From Chitinophaga caeni (GTDB lineage: Bacteria; Bacteroidota; Bacteroidia; Chitinophagales; Chitinophagaceae), in NCBI RefSeq assembly GCF_002557795.1, contig NZ_CP023777.1, positions 1,240,001-1,304,000 of the forward strand: DNA of 64,000 nt. Reading direction: 5' to 3'. Positions within the stretch are counted from its first letter, which is position 1. Each line of letters starts with the position of its first letter. Below are positions 43,021 through 51,375 of the stretch, one piece after another. Both the position numbers and the translations under genes were made by a program. The notes below the pieces were generated by a model. That model was given only the letters and a program-made list of their open reading frames with translations. It did no database searches and was not told the DNA's origin.

Positions 43021-43956
43021 ATGGAAAGACGCAAATTTTTGCAACAGGGCACCTTGGCCGGGATATCCAGTTTGGCATTCGGGTCGGCTGTAGCCCATGC
43101 AAAGCCCGGCGATGTTACTATGCCTGAAAGTGCCGGAAAGACTTTTAATCTCAATTATGCTCCCCATGATGGCATGTTTGCGCAATCTGCCGGGAAGGAT
43201 TTTCTCGACCAGATACGATTCATGCATGATCAAGGTTTCAGGGCTATCGAAGATAACGGCATGCTAGGCAGAGATGTGGCAATGCAGGAAAAAATCGGGA
43301 ACCTGCTACAAAAGTTAGGCATGACAATGGGAGTATTCGTTGTTGATGGCGGCGATAACTGGAAAGTTTCCCTCACCACTGGGAAAAAAGAGTTTTTGGA
43401 CAATTTCCTGGCCACTTGCAAAAAATCGGTTGAAGTGGCTAAGAGGGTGAATGCTAAATGGATGACCGTGGTACCGGGTTACTTTGAAAGAAGGTTGCCG
43501 ATCGGTATTCAAACCGGGAACGTGATTGATGCGCTCAGAAGGGGAGCGGAAATCCTCGAAAAAGAAAACCTGGTGATGGTTTTAGAACCATTAAGTGATA
43601 ATCCTGACCTGTTCTTGAGAACATCTACACAGTCTTACGAAGTTTGCCGGGCGGTCAACAGCAGCGCATGCAAAATTTTATATGATATCTACCATATGCA
43701 GCGCAATGAGGGAGACCTGATCAAACATATAGATATGAGCTGGGAGGAAATCGCCTATATCCAGATCGGGGATAACCCGGGCAGGAAAGAGCCGACAACC
43801 GGGGAAATCAATTATAAAAACATTTTCAAACATCTTTATAACAAGGGGTTCAAAGGTGTTTGTGGCATGGAGCACGGTATTTCCAAACCCGGTAAAGAAG
43901 GGGAAGCACGCCTGGTTCAAGCCTACCGCGAAGTAGATAATTTTCTTGAAAACTAA
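43021..43956 (+). CDS. TIM-barrel isomerase, hydroxypyruvate isomerase-like, with Tat-type signal
   Basis: This 311-residue xylose-isomerase-like TIM barrel starts at the ATG at 43021; a frame from 42982 is longer but lacks a sensible signal. The N-terminus, ERRKFLQQGTLAGISSLAFG, is a Tat-like signal. The barrel has NLNYAPHDGMFAQSAGKDFLD-like opening, MTVVPGYFERRLP, VMVLEPLSDNP with a metal-type Glu, KILYDIYHMQRNEGD, QIGDNPGRKEPTTGEINY and GVCGMEHG. This matches the Hyi family, which interconverts hydroxypyruvate and tartronate semialdehyde. The exported location suggests a different sugar substrate. An SGNH hydrolase gene follows after 11 bases. Confidence 0.87.
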   Translation: MERRKFLQQGTLAGISSLAFGSAVAHAKPGDVTMPESAGKTFNLNYAPHDGMFAQSAGKDFLDQIRFMHDQGFRAIEDNGMLGRDVAMQEKIGNLLQKLGMTMGVFVVDGGDNWKVSLTTGKKEFLDNFLATCKKSVEVAKRVNAKWMTVVPGYFERRLPIGIQTGNVIDALRRGAEILEKENLVMVLEPLSDNPDLFLRTSTQSYEVCRAVNSSACKILYDIYHMQRNEGDLIKHIDMSWEEIAYIQIGDNPGRKEPTTGEINYKNIFKHLYNKGFKGVCGMEHGISKPGKEGEARLVQAYREVDNFLEN

Positions 43957-43967
43957 AATATTTAACC

Positions 43968-44603
43968 ATGAGAAGAATGCTTGCATGGTGCCTGTGCCTG
44001 CTTAGCGTAGGTATTTTAGCATCGAGCTTTAATCAGAAAAAAATAAAAGTAGCTTGCGTGGGCGATAGTATCACGGAAGGTTGGGGTTTAGGGGACAGTA
44101 CTTACCCCAAACATTTGCAAAGGATTTTAGGGGATGGTTACGAAGTGAAGAATTATGGAAAAGGCGGACGAACGTTATTGAACCACGGTGATTATCCTTA
44201 TATGAATGAACCGATGTTCAAAGAAGTGAAAGAATGGCAGCCGGATATCGTGGTGATCAAGCTCGGTACAAACGATAGCAAACCGCAAAACTGGAAATTT
44301 AAGGATGAGTTCGCTGCCGATTATAAAAGCATGATTGATCAATTCAAAGCATTACCGAGCAAACCGAAAATTTATATCTGCTACCCGATGCCGGTGTTTA
44401 AAGATAATTTCGGCATCCGCGAATCTGTAGTGAAAGGGGAACAATTACCGATGATAAAAAAGATCGCCAAACAAAATCATGTTAAGCTGATTGATTTATA
44501 CAAACCTATGTTGCCTTATGGCAATTTAGTCCCGGATGGCGTGCATCCTAATAAAGAAGGCGCTTATTACTTGGCAGCAGCAGTAGGAAAAGCGATTAAA
44601 TAA
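43968..44603 (+). CDS. SGNH/GDSL hydrolase, secreted
   Basis: This 211-residue protein has a signal peptide (MLAWCLCLLSVGILASS). The four SGNH blocks are present: VACVGDSITEGWG (nucleophile Ser), the GKGGRT Gly, KLGTNDSKP (Asn) and PDGVHPNKEGAYYL (Asp and His). Such enzymes remove acyl groups from carbohydrates or lipids. It is 11 bases after the TIM-barrel isomerase gene and very likely shares its transcript, which ends in a terminator right after the gene. Confidence 0.92.
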   Translation: MRRMLAWCLCLLSVGILASSFNQKKIKVACVGDSITEGWGLGDSTYPKHLQRILGDGYEVKNYGKGGRTLLNHGDYPYMNEPMFKEVKEWQPDIVVIKLGTNDSKPQNWKFKDEFAADYKSMIDQFKALPSKPKIYICYPMPVFKDNFGIRESVVKGEQLPMIKKIAKQNHVKLIDLYKPMLPYGNLVPDGVHPNKEGAYYLAAAVGKAIK

Positions 44604-44623
44604 AAATATCTTCTATAAAAGTT

Positions 44624-44656
44624 AATGGCAGCATTTTGAGGATGCTGCCATTTTTA
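44624..44656 (+). terminator. Terminator of the isomerase-SGNH operon
   Basis: AATGGCAGCAT, 7-base loop, ATGCTGCCATT then TTTATTT, 20 bases after the stop. Confidence 0.85.
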
Positions 44657-44677
44657 TTTACTGCGGTAATTATTTTA

Positions 44678-45544
44678 TTAAAGCCCTTGTTCCTCCAACC
44701 AATCTATACACAATTTAGGCCAGGCATTCAGCACTTTGTCTTTCGGCGCCATTCCGTAACCATGACCGCCATGATCGAAAATATGTAAACTGGCGGAAAT
44801 ACCGTGCTGCTTCAAACCCTGGTAAAAGAACCAGCTATTTTCAACCGGCACAGTTTTATCGTCGGTAGAATGCACCAGGAAGGTCGGTGGTGTTTGATCG
44901 CTAATTCTGAGGTTCGTAGATAATGAATCGGCCATCTGTTTGCTATAATCTTTACCTAGTAACATTTCAGCGCTATATGCATGCTTGAAATTTGTATTTA
45001 AACTGATTACGGGGTACACCAATACCGCGAAAGCCGGACGAGTACTAGGTTTATCAGCACTTCCATCTCCATTGTCTATGATCGTTGCAACAGAAGAGGC
45101 TAGGTGTCCCCCGGCGGAAAATCCGAGGATTCCTACTTTGCTGGGATCGATCTGCCAGGAGGCCGCGTGTTGTTTTATATAACGCAGGGCGGTGGTGGCA
45201 TCGTCCCATTGCGCGGGATAAGTGGAGCCGCTTTGTTGGCCATCATTGAGGCGGTAATGTAAAACAAAGGCATCATAACCATGCTCATTGAAGAATAACG
45301 CTACATCCTTTCCTTCATGATTCACCGCTAGGTTAGTATAGGCGCCTCCGGGACAAATCAATACTGCTGCCGTTTTCCGATCTTTAGATTGACTTCGGAA
45401 ATATTCGAAGTAAGGCGCGTCTTGAATAGCTTGGGCGCCGCCGATCTTCATCTTGGCGCCGGGATGTAATTCGATTCTTTCTTGAGCCATGGAAATCATA
45501 CTGCTTGTAAATAGAAAAAGACTGGCTATAAAAAATTGTTTCAT
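44678..45544 (-). CDS. Secreted alpha/beta hydrolase (carbohydrate esterase-like)
   Basis: This 288-residue protein has a signal peptide (FFIASLFLFTSSMISMAQE). It has the hormone-sensitive-lipase/BD-FAE-like alpha/beta hydrolase fold: VLICPGGAYTNLAVNHEG with the oxyanion GG, the nucleophile GILGFSAGGHLASSV, PTFLVHSTDDKTVPVENSW (Asp) and HGGHGYGMAPKD (His). Relatives cleave acetyl or feruloyl groups from plant polysaccharides. Together with the SGNH hydrolase it would give two de-esterifying activities in this cluster. A Dabb gene lies 23 bases upstream on the same strand. Confidence 0.88.
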   Translation of the reverse strand: MKQFFIASLFLFTSSMISMAQERIELHPGAKMKIGGAQAIQDAPYFEYFRSQSKDRKTAAVLICPGGAYTNLAVNHEGKDVALFFNEHGYDAFVLHYRLNDGQQSGSTYPAQWDDATTALRYIKQHAASWQIDPSKVGILGFSAGGHLASSVATIIDNGDGSADKPSTRPAFAVLVYPVISLNTNFKHAYSAEMLLGKDYSKQMADSLSTNLRISDQTPPTFLVHSTDDKTVPVENSWFFYQGLKQHGISASLHIFDHGGHGYGMAPKDKVLNAWPKLCIDWLEEQGL

Positions 45545-45567
45545 AATGTGGAATTTATGAGGCTTGA

Positions 45568-45879
45568 TTAGATGGATTCGGAGTCGAAAATGACAACTTT
45601 ATCCCAATAATTTTTACACTTTTCAACAAACGCTAAGTGGGTTGGGTGTACTTGGTAAGTATCATGATCCGCTTGATTGTTGAATACCGTCAATAGGCAA
45701 TAACTATAACTTTTATCAATTACGGGCCTGTCGGTACTAGCGGGTTTGCCCACGTTAAATTCTTTTATCTCTGCGATTGTTCCCAATGAACTTACACCTG
45801 ACTCAAAATCTTTAACTTCGGCGGCAGAAAGCCCCGGTTTTAAATAAAAATTGACTACGTGTACGAATTTCTTTGCCAT
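45568..45879 (-). CDS. Dabb family (stress-responsive A/B barrel) protein
   Basis: The 103 residues fit the Dabb dimeric alpha/beta barrel: KKFVHVVNFYLKPGLSAAEVKDF, the EFNVGKPASTDRPVID strand, YSYCLLTVFNNQADHDTYQ, and VHPTHLAFVEKCKNYWDKVVIFD with the HxxF motif. Family members bind or transform small organic molecules or act in stress response; some occur next to sugar-catabolic genes as here. It carries no signal peptide, so it is cytoplasmic, unlike most neighbours. Probably cotranscribed with the downstream esterase gene. Confidence 0.9.
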   Translation of the reverse strand: MAKKFVHVVNFYLKPGLSAAEVKDFESGVSSLGTIAEIKEFNVGKPASTDRPVIDKSYSYCLLTVFNNQADHDTYQVHPTHLAFVEKCKNYWDKVVIFDSESI

Positions 45880-45901
45880 AACATTATTGAATTATCACGA
45901 T

Positions 45902-47092
45902 TTATTTAGAAATATATTTTTGAATAGTCCTGCTATTAACAACATACAACAACGCTACGATAGCCAACGCGGCGATGAAAACACCAACGCCGGGATATTT
46001 GGATACGCTTAACTGGTAATATTCCAAGCGATGCGCAGCCCAAAGTTGAATGATGGAAATGAGCGCCAAGCAAACGACGGCAATTACAAAATACATGGGT
46101 ACAAACTGTTTCAGCAAATAGCGTTTCAATTGCGAAGGCGCCGTACCGAGTGTTACTAATAGATTGATTTCTTTCCTGCAACTGGAAATAATTAGGCGGA
46201 TAAACATGCTGAAGACCAAAAGCGCAAAAAGCAGCAACACTACACCGAAGGCGCCGATCACGCTGACGATGATTTGTACGACAGTCCTGATTTTGCTGTT
46301 CTTGAGCTTATCCGCATCGGTTGCATATTTATGTTTTTCGAGGTAGCGTGTTAATAGGGGGTCGCCGGGATCTTTCGTTTTGATGATGACCCGGTTGGGA
46401 TCCGGGTTTGCAGCGGGGGCGTACTTCTTATTGGCCCAATCCATAAAAGTTTGAGGTACGAGTATGGAAGATATCCTGTCTGAGAACCCGGCAATCTTGC
46501 CAACAAATTCCTCTTGGCCGTAATTATTATAGATAGTTACCTTGATCGGCAACAACTTAACATTGTCTTGGGAAATCTGCGGCAAGCCCTGGCTTAAAGC
46601 GAAACCGAAATTGTACATGTTGAGCATACTATTGGGCAACACGATCGGCAGCAACCTGTTACCGGGCTGCCATTTCCAATCTTCCGGTTTGATATCCAGG
46701 AAACGATCCGGTACCGATTCAAAAAATAGCGCAGTAGAAAATTGCAACTCCACGGGAGGTTGGGCTTCTACTTTGAATTGACTGGCAGTCATGATGCCGA
46801 AGTCGGCCACGAAACTTTGTTTTTCTATATCCGCTATTTCAGATGGTGTAAATGCATTTTTTTCTGCGTTTCGATCACTTTCCCTGGTAATATTTTTATT
46901 GAGAACAAGAAAATCCGCACTCTCATTTTTATTCTTAGGAGAATGTAACAACTCGTTGAAATTAGCATAAAGCTGGATAGATATAAAGATCAATATCATC
47001 GCTATGCCTAGGCCAAGGTAAGCCATCCAATACCTCGACTTCCCGATTCCGGAGCGTATGATCTTCTTTAATAATTGATTGAAAGTATGCAT
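45902..47092 (-). CDS. ABC transporter permease (FtsX/MacB-like)
   Basis: This 396-residue protein has one N-terminal membrane helix (WMAYLGLGIAMILIFISIQL), a large extracytoplasmic domain (residues ~45-270), and three C-terminal membrane helices starting at RTVVQIIVSVIGAFGVVLLL. The third-quarter stretch SSCRKEINLLVTLGTAPSQLKRYLLKQFVPMYF is the FtsX-type coupling region. This topology belongs to type VII ABC systems such as MacB and LolCE, which move lipoproteins or peptides or transmit force. The cognate ATPase is encoded 9 bases upstream. The substrate is unknown. Confidence 0.8.
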   Translation of the reverse strand: MHTFNQLLKKIIRSGIGKSRYWMAYLGLGIAMILIFISIQLYANFNELLHSPKNKNESADFLVLNKNITRESDRNAEKNAFTPSEIADIEKQSFVADFGIMTASQFKVEAQPPVELQFSTALFFESVPDRFLDIKPEDWKWQPGNRLLPIVLPNSMLNMYNFGFALSQGLPQISQDNVKLLPIKVTIYNNYGQEEFVGKIAGFSDRISSILVPQTFMDWANKKYAPAANPDPNRVIIKTKDPGDPLLTRYLEKHKYATDADKLKNSKIRTVVQIIVSVIGAFGVVLLLFALLVFSMFIRLIISSCRKEINLLVTLGTAPSQLKRYLLKQFVPMYFVIAVVCLALISIIQLWAAHRLEYYQLSVSKYPGVGVFIAALAIVALLYVVNSRTIQKYISK

Positions 47093-47101
47093 AGCCGGAA
47101 T

Positions 47102-47752
47102 TTAAAGTTGGTATTCAAGTTGGTATTCAAAATGTTGATCATCATCTAAATCGGTTAAAATAAACCCTGCATTCCTTTTTTTGCAAGCATCGGCAATGAG
47201 CTGGGCGGCCTTACGGGTATTGTTTTCGTCCAGGTGACTGAATGGTTCGTCCATCAGCAACCATGAAAAAGGCTGTGTTAATGCACGGATGATAGCAATT
47301 CTTTGTCTTTCTCCATATGAAAGGGTTGCAGCGCTTTGTTGTAATACATGGCTCACTTGCAATTGATTCGCCATGGAGTCGATTTCTGCGTCAGTACAAT
47401 AAGCTTTACCACTCATGCAATTTTTTAATTGAATATTTTCCAAAGCGGTAAGTTGCTCAAACAAACGTAAATCTTGAAAGATGATACTAAGTTCCTGTTG
47501 ACGTAACTGTGCAACTTGGGAAGCATTATAATCTTGCCAAGGATTGCCGTTTACCAGCACCTTGCCCGTATAATCATAACGGGTATTGTACAGGTAATGG
47601 ATGAGCGTGGTTTTACCGGTACCGGAGGGCGCTTTGATTTTTATAAATTTCCCCTCTTCGAATTGTATTTCATTATTCCATACCCCCGAACCTTGCTGGC
47701 TAATCTTTTCCTTCAATGGAACGGGAAGTAATTGCTGTATGGCAAGCTGCAT
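47102..47752 (-). CDS. ABC transporter ATP-binding protein
   Basis: This 216-residue nucleotide-binding domain has Walker A in KIKAPSGTGKTTLIHYLY, a Q-loop in IIFQDLRLFEQLTALENI, the signature LSYGERQRIAIIRAL, Walker B WLLMDEPFSHLD and an H-loop region changed to LTDLDDDQ (no switch His visible). Size and motifs match MacB/LolD-like subunits. It is followed by the permease gene and ends with a short in-frame duplication EYQLEYQL. Its start codon abuts a tandem repeat array, so no ordinary leader is present. Confidence 0.88.
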   Translation of the reverse strand: MQLAIQQLLPVPLKEKISQQGSGVWNNEIQFEEGKFIKIKAPSGTGKTTLIHYLYNTRYDYTGKVLVNGNPWQDYNASQVAQLRQQELSIIFQDLRLFEQLTALENIQLKNCMSGKAYCTDAEIDSMANQLQVSHVLQQSAATLSYGERQRIAIIRALTQPFSWLLMDEPFSHLDENNTRKAAQLIADACKKRNAGFILTDLDDDQHFEYQLEYQL

Positions 47753-48055
47753 GGCTTCAGAGTTTAATTATTTTTTAAAGGATTCAGCCACCTGGCTTCT
47801 GAGTTTGATTATTTTTAAAGGATTCAGCCACCTGGCTTCTGAGTTTGATTAATTAAAGATGTCTCGGCCTTCGTGCTTCAGAGTTTAATTAATTAAAGAT
47901 GTCTCAGCCTTCGTGCTTCAGAGTTATTTAATTAAAAAGTCTTGGCCTTCGTGCTTCAGAGTTTAATTAATTAAAGATGTCTCAGCCTTCGTGCTTCAAA
48001 GTTTAATAATTTTTTAAAGGATTCAGCCACCCGGCTTCAGCGTTTATTTAATATA
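47753..48055. repeat. Degenerate tandem array, about eight 40-bp units, abutting the ABC operon start
   Basis: Phase points fall at 47760, 47801, 47841, 47881, 47921, 47959, 47999 and 48040, a period of 38-41 bases. A typical unit is CTTCAGAGTTTAATTAATTA, then AAGATGTCTC, AGCCTTCGTG. Three units have a variant core (TTTTTAAAGGATTCAGCCACC). On the minus strand the array directly precedes the ATG at 47752. It is not coding in any frame and has no unique spacers. Confidence 0.9.
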
Positions 48056-48267
48056 ATTGTTTCTGCCTTTCACTTAAATGATCTATAAAAAAAATCTTAG
48101 GCCAACTAAATTAAAGTTTTCTAGGCGGCATTCCTCATAATTCGTGAAATATCATTTAAATCAACATTAAGAGCTTTTTCCAAATGTTACTGCCTTATGA
48201 TTCGGGCATCTAAACTATAGATGTCTGAAATACGGTTTTTTTGAATGATTTATCTTGGTAAATAGCT
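48056..48267. other. AT-rich gap without recognisable features
   Basis: No ORF, RNA or repeat could be supported here; it separates the 40-bp array from the 246-bp repeats. Confidence 0.5.
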
Positions 48268-48763
48268 AAACCACTTGCTGGTTCGAGCTTCCAAGCTCGG
48301 ACCCCCGCACAATGGAGGACCTTTGCAATTGTACCGGAAACGAAATGGCACCATCCCCTCGCACCACGAACAGCCAATTGTTGGATTCCTCATGCTGCCG
48401 AACACGTTGTTCTATCAGTTGAACGTTTTTCTGCATGGGAGTCCGAGCTTTGAAGCTCGAACTAGCGAGAGTTTCAGGTAATTTCAAAATAAAATCGCAG
48501 GGACCAAACAAGAAAACCACTTGCTGGTTCGAGCTTCCAAGCTCGGACCCCGGACAATGGAGGATATTTACAATTGTACCGGAAACGAAATGGTACGAAC
48601 TCCTCGCACCACGAACAGCCAATTGTTGGATTCCACATGCTGCCGAACAAGTTGTTCTATCAGTTGAACGTTATTCTGCATGGGAGTCCGAGCTTTGAAG
48701 CTCGAACTAGCGAGAGTTTCAGGATATTTCAAAATAAAATCGCAGGGGCCAATCCAGAAAACC
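48268..48763. repeat. Two tandem 246-bp BIME-like units bordered by inverted REP-type hairpins
   Basis: Units begin at 48268 and 48514 and are over 90 percent alike by eye. Each opens with GTTCGAGCTTCCAAGCTCGG (a hairpin CGAGCTT/AAGCTCG) and near its end has GTCCGAGCTTTGAAGCTCGA, which is the reverse complement of the first with one mismatch. Between them is a core of about 145 bases containing ACAATGGAGGA, AATTGTACCGGAAACG and GCCAATTGTTGGATTC. Two inverted hairpin palindromes around a core resemble bacterial BIMEs. The small frames on both strands repeat in both units and are not convincing genes. Confidence 0.85.
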
Positions 48764-48966
48764 AAGACAGGAGCATCTATAGCTTGAAAACTCAAAACAA
48801 GAAGTAACTGCCGGGATATAGTTTAAATACAAACACCGGCGAAGAAAATTTCCTGCCGGCGTTGTACCGAAATGTTAAGTGATTGGGGTCACAAGTACAT
48901 ACTGTTAGTATTGCTATCACAGATATAACGGAAATCATAACTGCTACCCCTATAAGGAAATAAAAA
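48764..48966. other. Gap without recognisable features
   Basis: About 200 bases with no supported gene between the BIME-like repeats and the terminator of the DUF4836 gene. Confidence 0.5.
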
Positions 48967-48994
48967 AAGCACCGCGACTGTTATGCGCGGTGCT
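48962..48994 (-). terminator. Terminator of the DUF4836 gene
   Basis: Minus strand: AGCACCGCG, nine bases, CGCGGTGCT, then TTTTTTT, 24 bases after the stop at 49019. Confidence 0.85.
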
Positions 48995-49018
48995 TTCATA
49001 TAAAAATTCTTTAATGAA

Positions 49019-50785
49019 TTATTGAACATTAGTTGCAGCAGGAGGAGCAACTGCGGTATCTATCTCTTCATCATCACCCATTTGTGACCATGTGGCCGCT
49101 TCGGCAGCTTGTTTCTGCTTGAAGATGCCATAAGCCTTAGTGCAAAGCTTGATGATTTGAGCCAAGGAGTTTTCATCCTGGTTAACAAAAGTTAATTCGG
49201 CTGTAGAAACCTGTTTGCCACCGCTAACGGTGCCGGATTGTGTTTTCAGTTCCTTCAACAAACCTTTAACGTCCGTTACCAAGCTATCTGGTACTTCGGA
49301 GAAAACAGAAGCCGGTACATTTTTGGATAATTTTTGGAAGTCGATATACATGCTGGAAACATTTCCTTTAGCATTGCTGATCATATCGCCGGATATTTTA
49401 CCACCTGATTTACCGGTAGCATAATTATCCACCAACTCTTGGCTGGAGCCGATAATGATATCTTTTCCTTCGATTTTTGCACCCATGGTAGGAGGTACCT
49501 CTTTCAAAATGTATTTGTCACCTTCTTTCACGATAACATCCTTCATATCAGGCAGGCTGATCAACTTATCAAAAGCTTTTTCATCCCCGATTTTAAAAGT
49601 AAAGAGCCATTTAGCGGAAGGTTCTTTGTTGGTGTAAGTAGAATCCCACATGGAAGGCGTTTCTTTCACTGTAAAGTCGGAACCGATAACTGCAATCTCA
49701 GCATTAAAGGCGTTCATAATGTCATTCATAGTGATGCCCATCTTGGTGAGTTGCATATCGATCATGGAGTCATAACCTAAAGCTTTAATCAGGTCGCCGA
49801 TAAGGTGCGTATCAAAGGCCATTATCGCATATCCAAAGACATTATCAGAAGGATATTTCTCCAATTGCTTGATATCAACAGTTTTGGAATCGTGTTTGTC
49901 CAATAATTCCTTCAACTCTTTACCATAGTACCCGGTAGATTTAGCCACTACTTTACCTTTTTCAAAGTTCAGGCTGGAAATGTAGAATGAGCCTTCAATC
50001 AGCTTTTTAAGGCCGTTTCCGAACATCGCTACAGCCATACCGGCCTGGCCAGGCATGTTTTTAAGTGAATTTTCAACGGTGGCATCGATATTCGCCCAAT
50101 AAGCGATATCGGCATTTTCTTTGCTAAATTCTTTAAATGAAGTCATGGAGCTTGCCTTCTCATCATCTTTCAGGTTGAAAAGACGTTTAACTTCCGTTGT
50201 TAAAACGGCGGAGTTATCGACAGCAGGGGCGTCCGTATCCATAAATGAGCTATATTTCTCAAAATCAGGAGAAATCAATGCCATTACGGTTTTGTCATCC
50301 CAAGCTAAAGTAGCGTTGGTACCTTCTTCGATTTTAACAATACCGATTTTTACTTTATCGGCCGTAGTTACAGTTACATTCGGGATATTCTTTGTAACGT
50401 ACGCTTCGAATTTAGAAGCGTCGGTTAATTTACCGATAGTAGCATAATACATTTTACCATCGGGGGTAGCGCTGGAGAAGAAGTACAAAGTACCTTTCAA
50501 ATCCACGCCGGAATTTTGGAAATCCTTTACGCCCTTGGTAACCGGGTTAGAAGTATCTTCGGAGCCATCTGCACCGCTGGCGGTTTTGGAGATGGTTTCT
50601 AGGATTTTTTCATTAGATAATCCGCTTTCTAATAGTTTTTGTTCTAACTGCTTCGTGTTGATGCTAGCAACGAAGCTAGCTTCCTTCGGGATATATTTGC
50701 TTTGTTCAGGAGCTTTCGAACAAGATGAAAGAACCAGGATAGCCGATAAGGCTACCAACAAAACCCGGGATATCTTTTGTTTCAT
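49019..50785 (-). CDS. DUF4836 family lipoprotein
   Basis: This 588-residue lipoprotein has a signal MKQKISRVLLVALSAILVL with the lipobox LSSC. The mature part fits DUF4836, a Bacteroidota family of surface or periplasmic lipoproteins of unknown role: SKYIPKEASFVASINTKQLE at the start, GTLYFFSSATPDGKMYYATIG, and a repeat-like arrangement of DVFGYAIMAFDTHL and the paired AEIAVIGSDF/MKDVIVKEGDKYILK strands. It ends with a disordered acidic tail (DDEEIDTAVAPPAATNV). The ATG at 50785 is chosen for the signal; one at 50836 is too far upstream. Confidence 0.9.
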   Translation of the reverse strand: MKQKISRVLLVALSAILVLSSCSKAPEQSKYIPKEASFVASINTKQLEQKLLESGLSNEKILETISKTASGADGSEDTSNPVTKGVKDFQNSGVDLKGTLYFFSSATPDGKMYYATIGKLTDASKFEAYVTKNIPNVTVTTADKVKIGIVKIEEGTNATLAWDDKTVMALISPDFEKYSSFMDTDAPAVDNSAVLTTEVKRLFNLKDDEKASSMTSFKEFSKENADIAYWANIDATVENSLKNMPGQAGMAVAMFGNGLKKLIEGSFYISSLNFEKGKVVAKSTGYYGKELKELLDKHDSKTVDIKQLEKYPSDNVFGYAIMAFDTHLIGDLIKALGYDSMIDMQLTKMGITMNDIMNAFNAEIAVIGSDFTVKETPSMWDSTYTNKEPSAKWLFTFKIGDEKAFDKLISLPDMKDVIVKEGDKYILKEVPPTMGAKIEGKDIIIGSSQELVDNYATGKSGGKISGDMISNAKGNVSSMYIDFQKLSKNVPASVFSEVPDSLVTDVKGLLKELKTQSGTVSGGKQVSTAELTFVNQDENSLAQIIKLCTKAYGIFKQKQAAEAATWSQMGDDEEIDTAVAPPAATNVQ

Positions 50786-50994
50786 AAAAGGTAAATGGTT
50801 TTGATGAGATTTACTAAGTAACAAAAATACGACCATTTTTGGATGATATAATACTATTATTCATATATTATTGTAATTAAAGTCCCAATAACACAATAAT
50901 TTTATCAAGATGTTATCCGTTTTAAATACCTACCTTTGATGATAGCGCCTATATTATACCTTGCCATTATTTATTGAAAAACCGAAAAACCACT

Positions 50995-51282
50995 ATGTTC
51001 TTAATTCTTTTACAGTACATCCGCCCCGTTGCGGCCATAGATCATTATATGGACGGCCACTTGGCTTTTTTAGACAAGTATTATAAAAGCGGGCAATTTA
51101 TCTTGTCTGGCAAGCGTAAGCCCCGCACGGGAGGGCTCATTTTGTGCAAAGCTTCCAGCAGGAGAGAGGTAGAACAGATTTTAGCTGAAGATCCTTTCGA
51201 CCGTTTACAGCTGGTAATGTACGAAGTTATCGAGTTCGAGCCCACAGTGTATTCTGCCGAGTTTGCCAATTATATCTCTTAA
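50995..51282 (+). CDS. YciI-like protein
   Basis: The 95 residues from the ATG at 50995 fit the YciI family, a dimeric ferredoxin-like fold: MFLILLQYIRPVAAIDHYMDGH, with the His-Asp pair (H in DGHLAFLDKYYKSG) typical of the family's putative catalytic site. FILSGKRKPRTGGLILCKA and the EDPFDRLQLVMYEVIEFEP stretch follow. Its reaction is not known; some relatives are dehalogenase- or hydrolase-like. A TTG at 50974 would add seven residues. It is divergent from the DUF4836 gene. Confidence 0.88.
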   Translation: MFLILLQYIRPVAAIDHYMDGHLAFLDKYYKSGQFILSGKRKPRTGGLILCKASSRREVEQILAEDPFDRLQLVMYEVIEFEPTVYSAEFANYIS

Positions 51283-51375
51283 TCTAAAGCGTTTATTTTC
51301 AACGCATTATTTCTGCTCAATTTTGCTTCACTGCCAAGTTTTAACCAACCGGGAGGGATGGGGTTTTTCTGTCGA

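Noticed and set aside
47753..48055. CRISPR array
   Set aside because: Degenerate contiguous 40-bp units, no spacer diversity and no cas genes.
48279..48292. GGTTCGAGCTTCC resembling a tRNA T-loop
   Set aside because: No acceptor, D or anticodon stems can be folded around it, and the same sequence belongs to the repeated hairpin.
48266..48807. Small ORFs over the 246-bp units
   Set aside because: The same peptide recurs with each repeat and on both strands; this reflects the repeats rather than genes.
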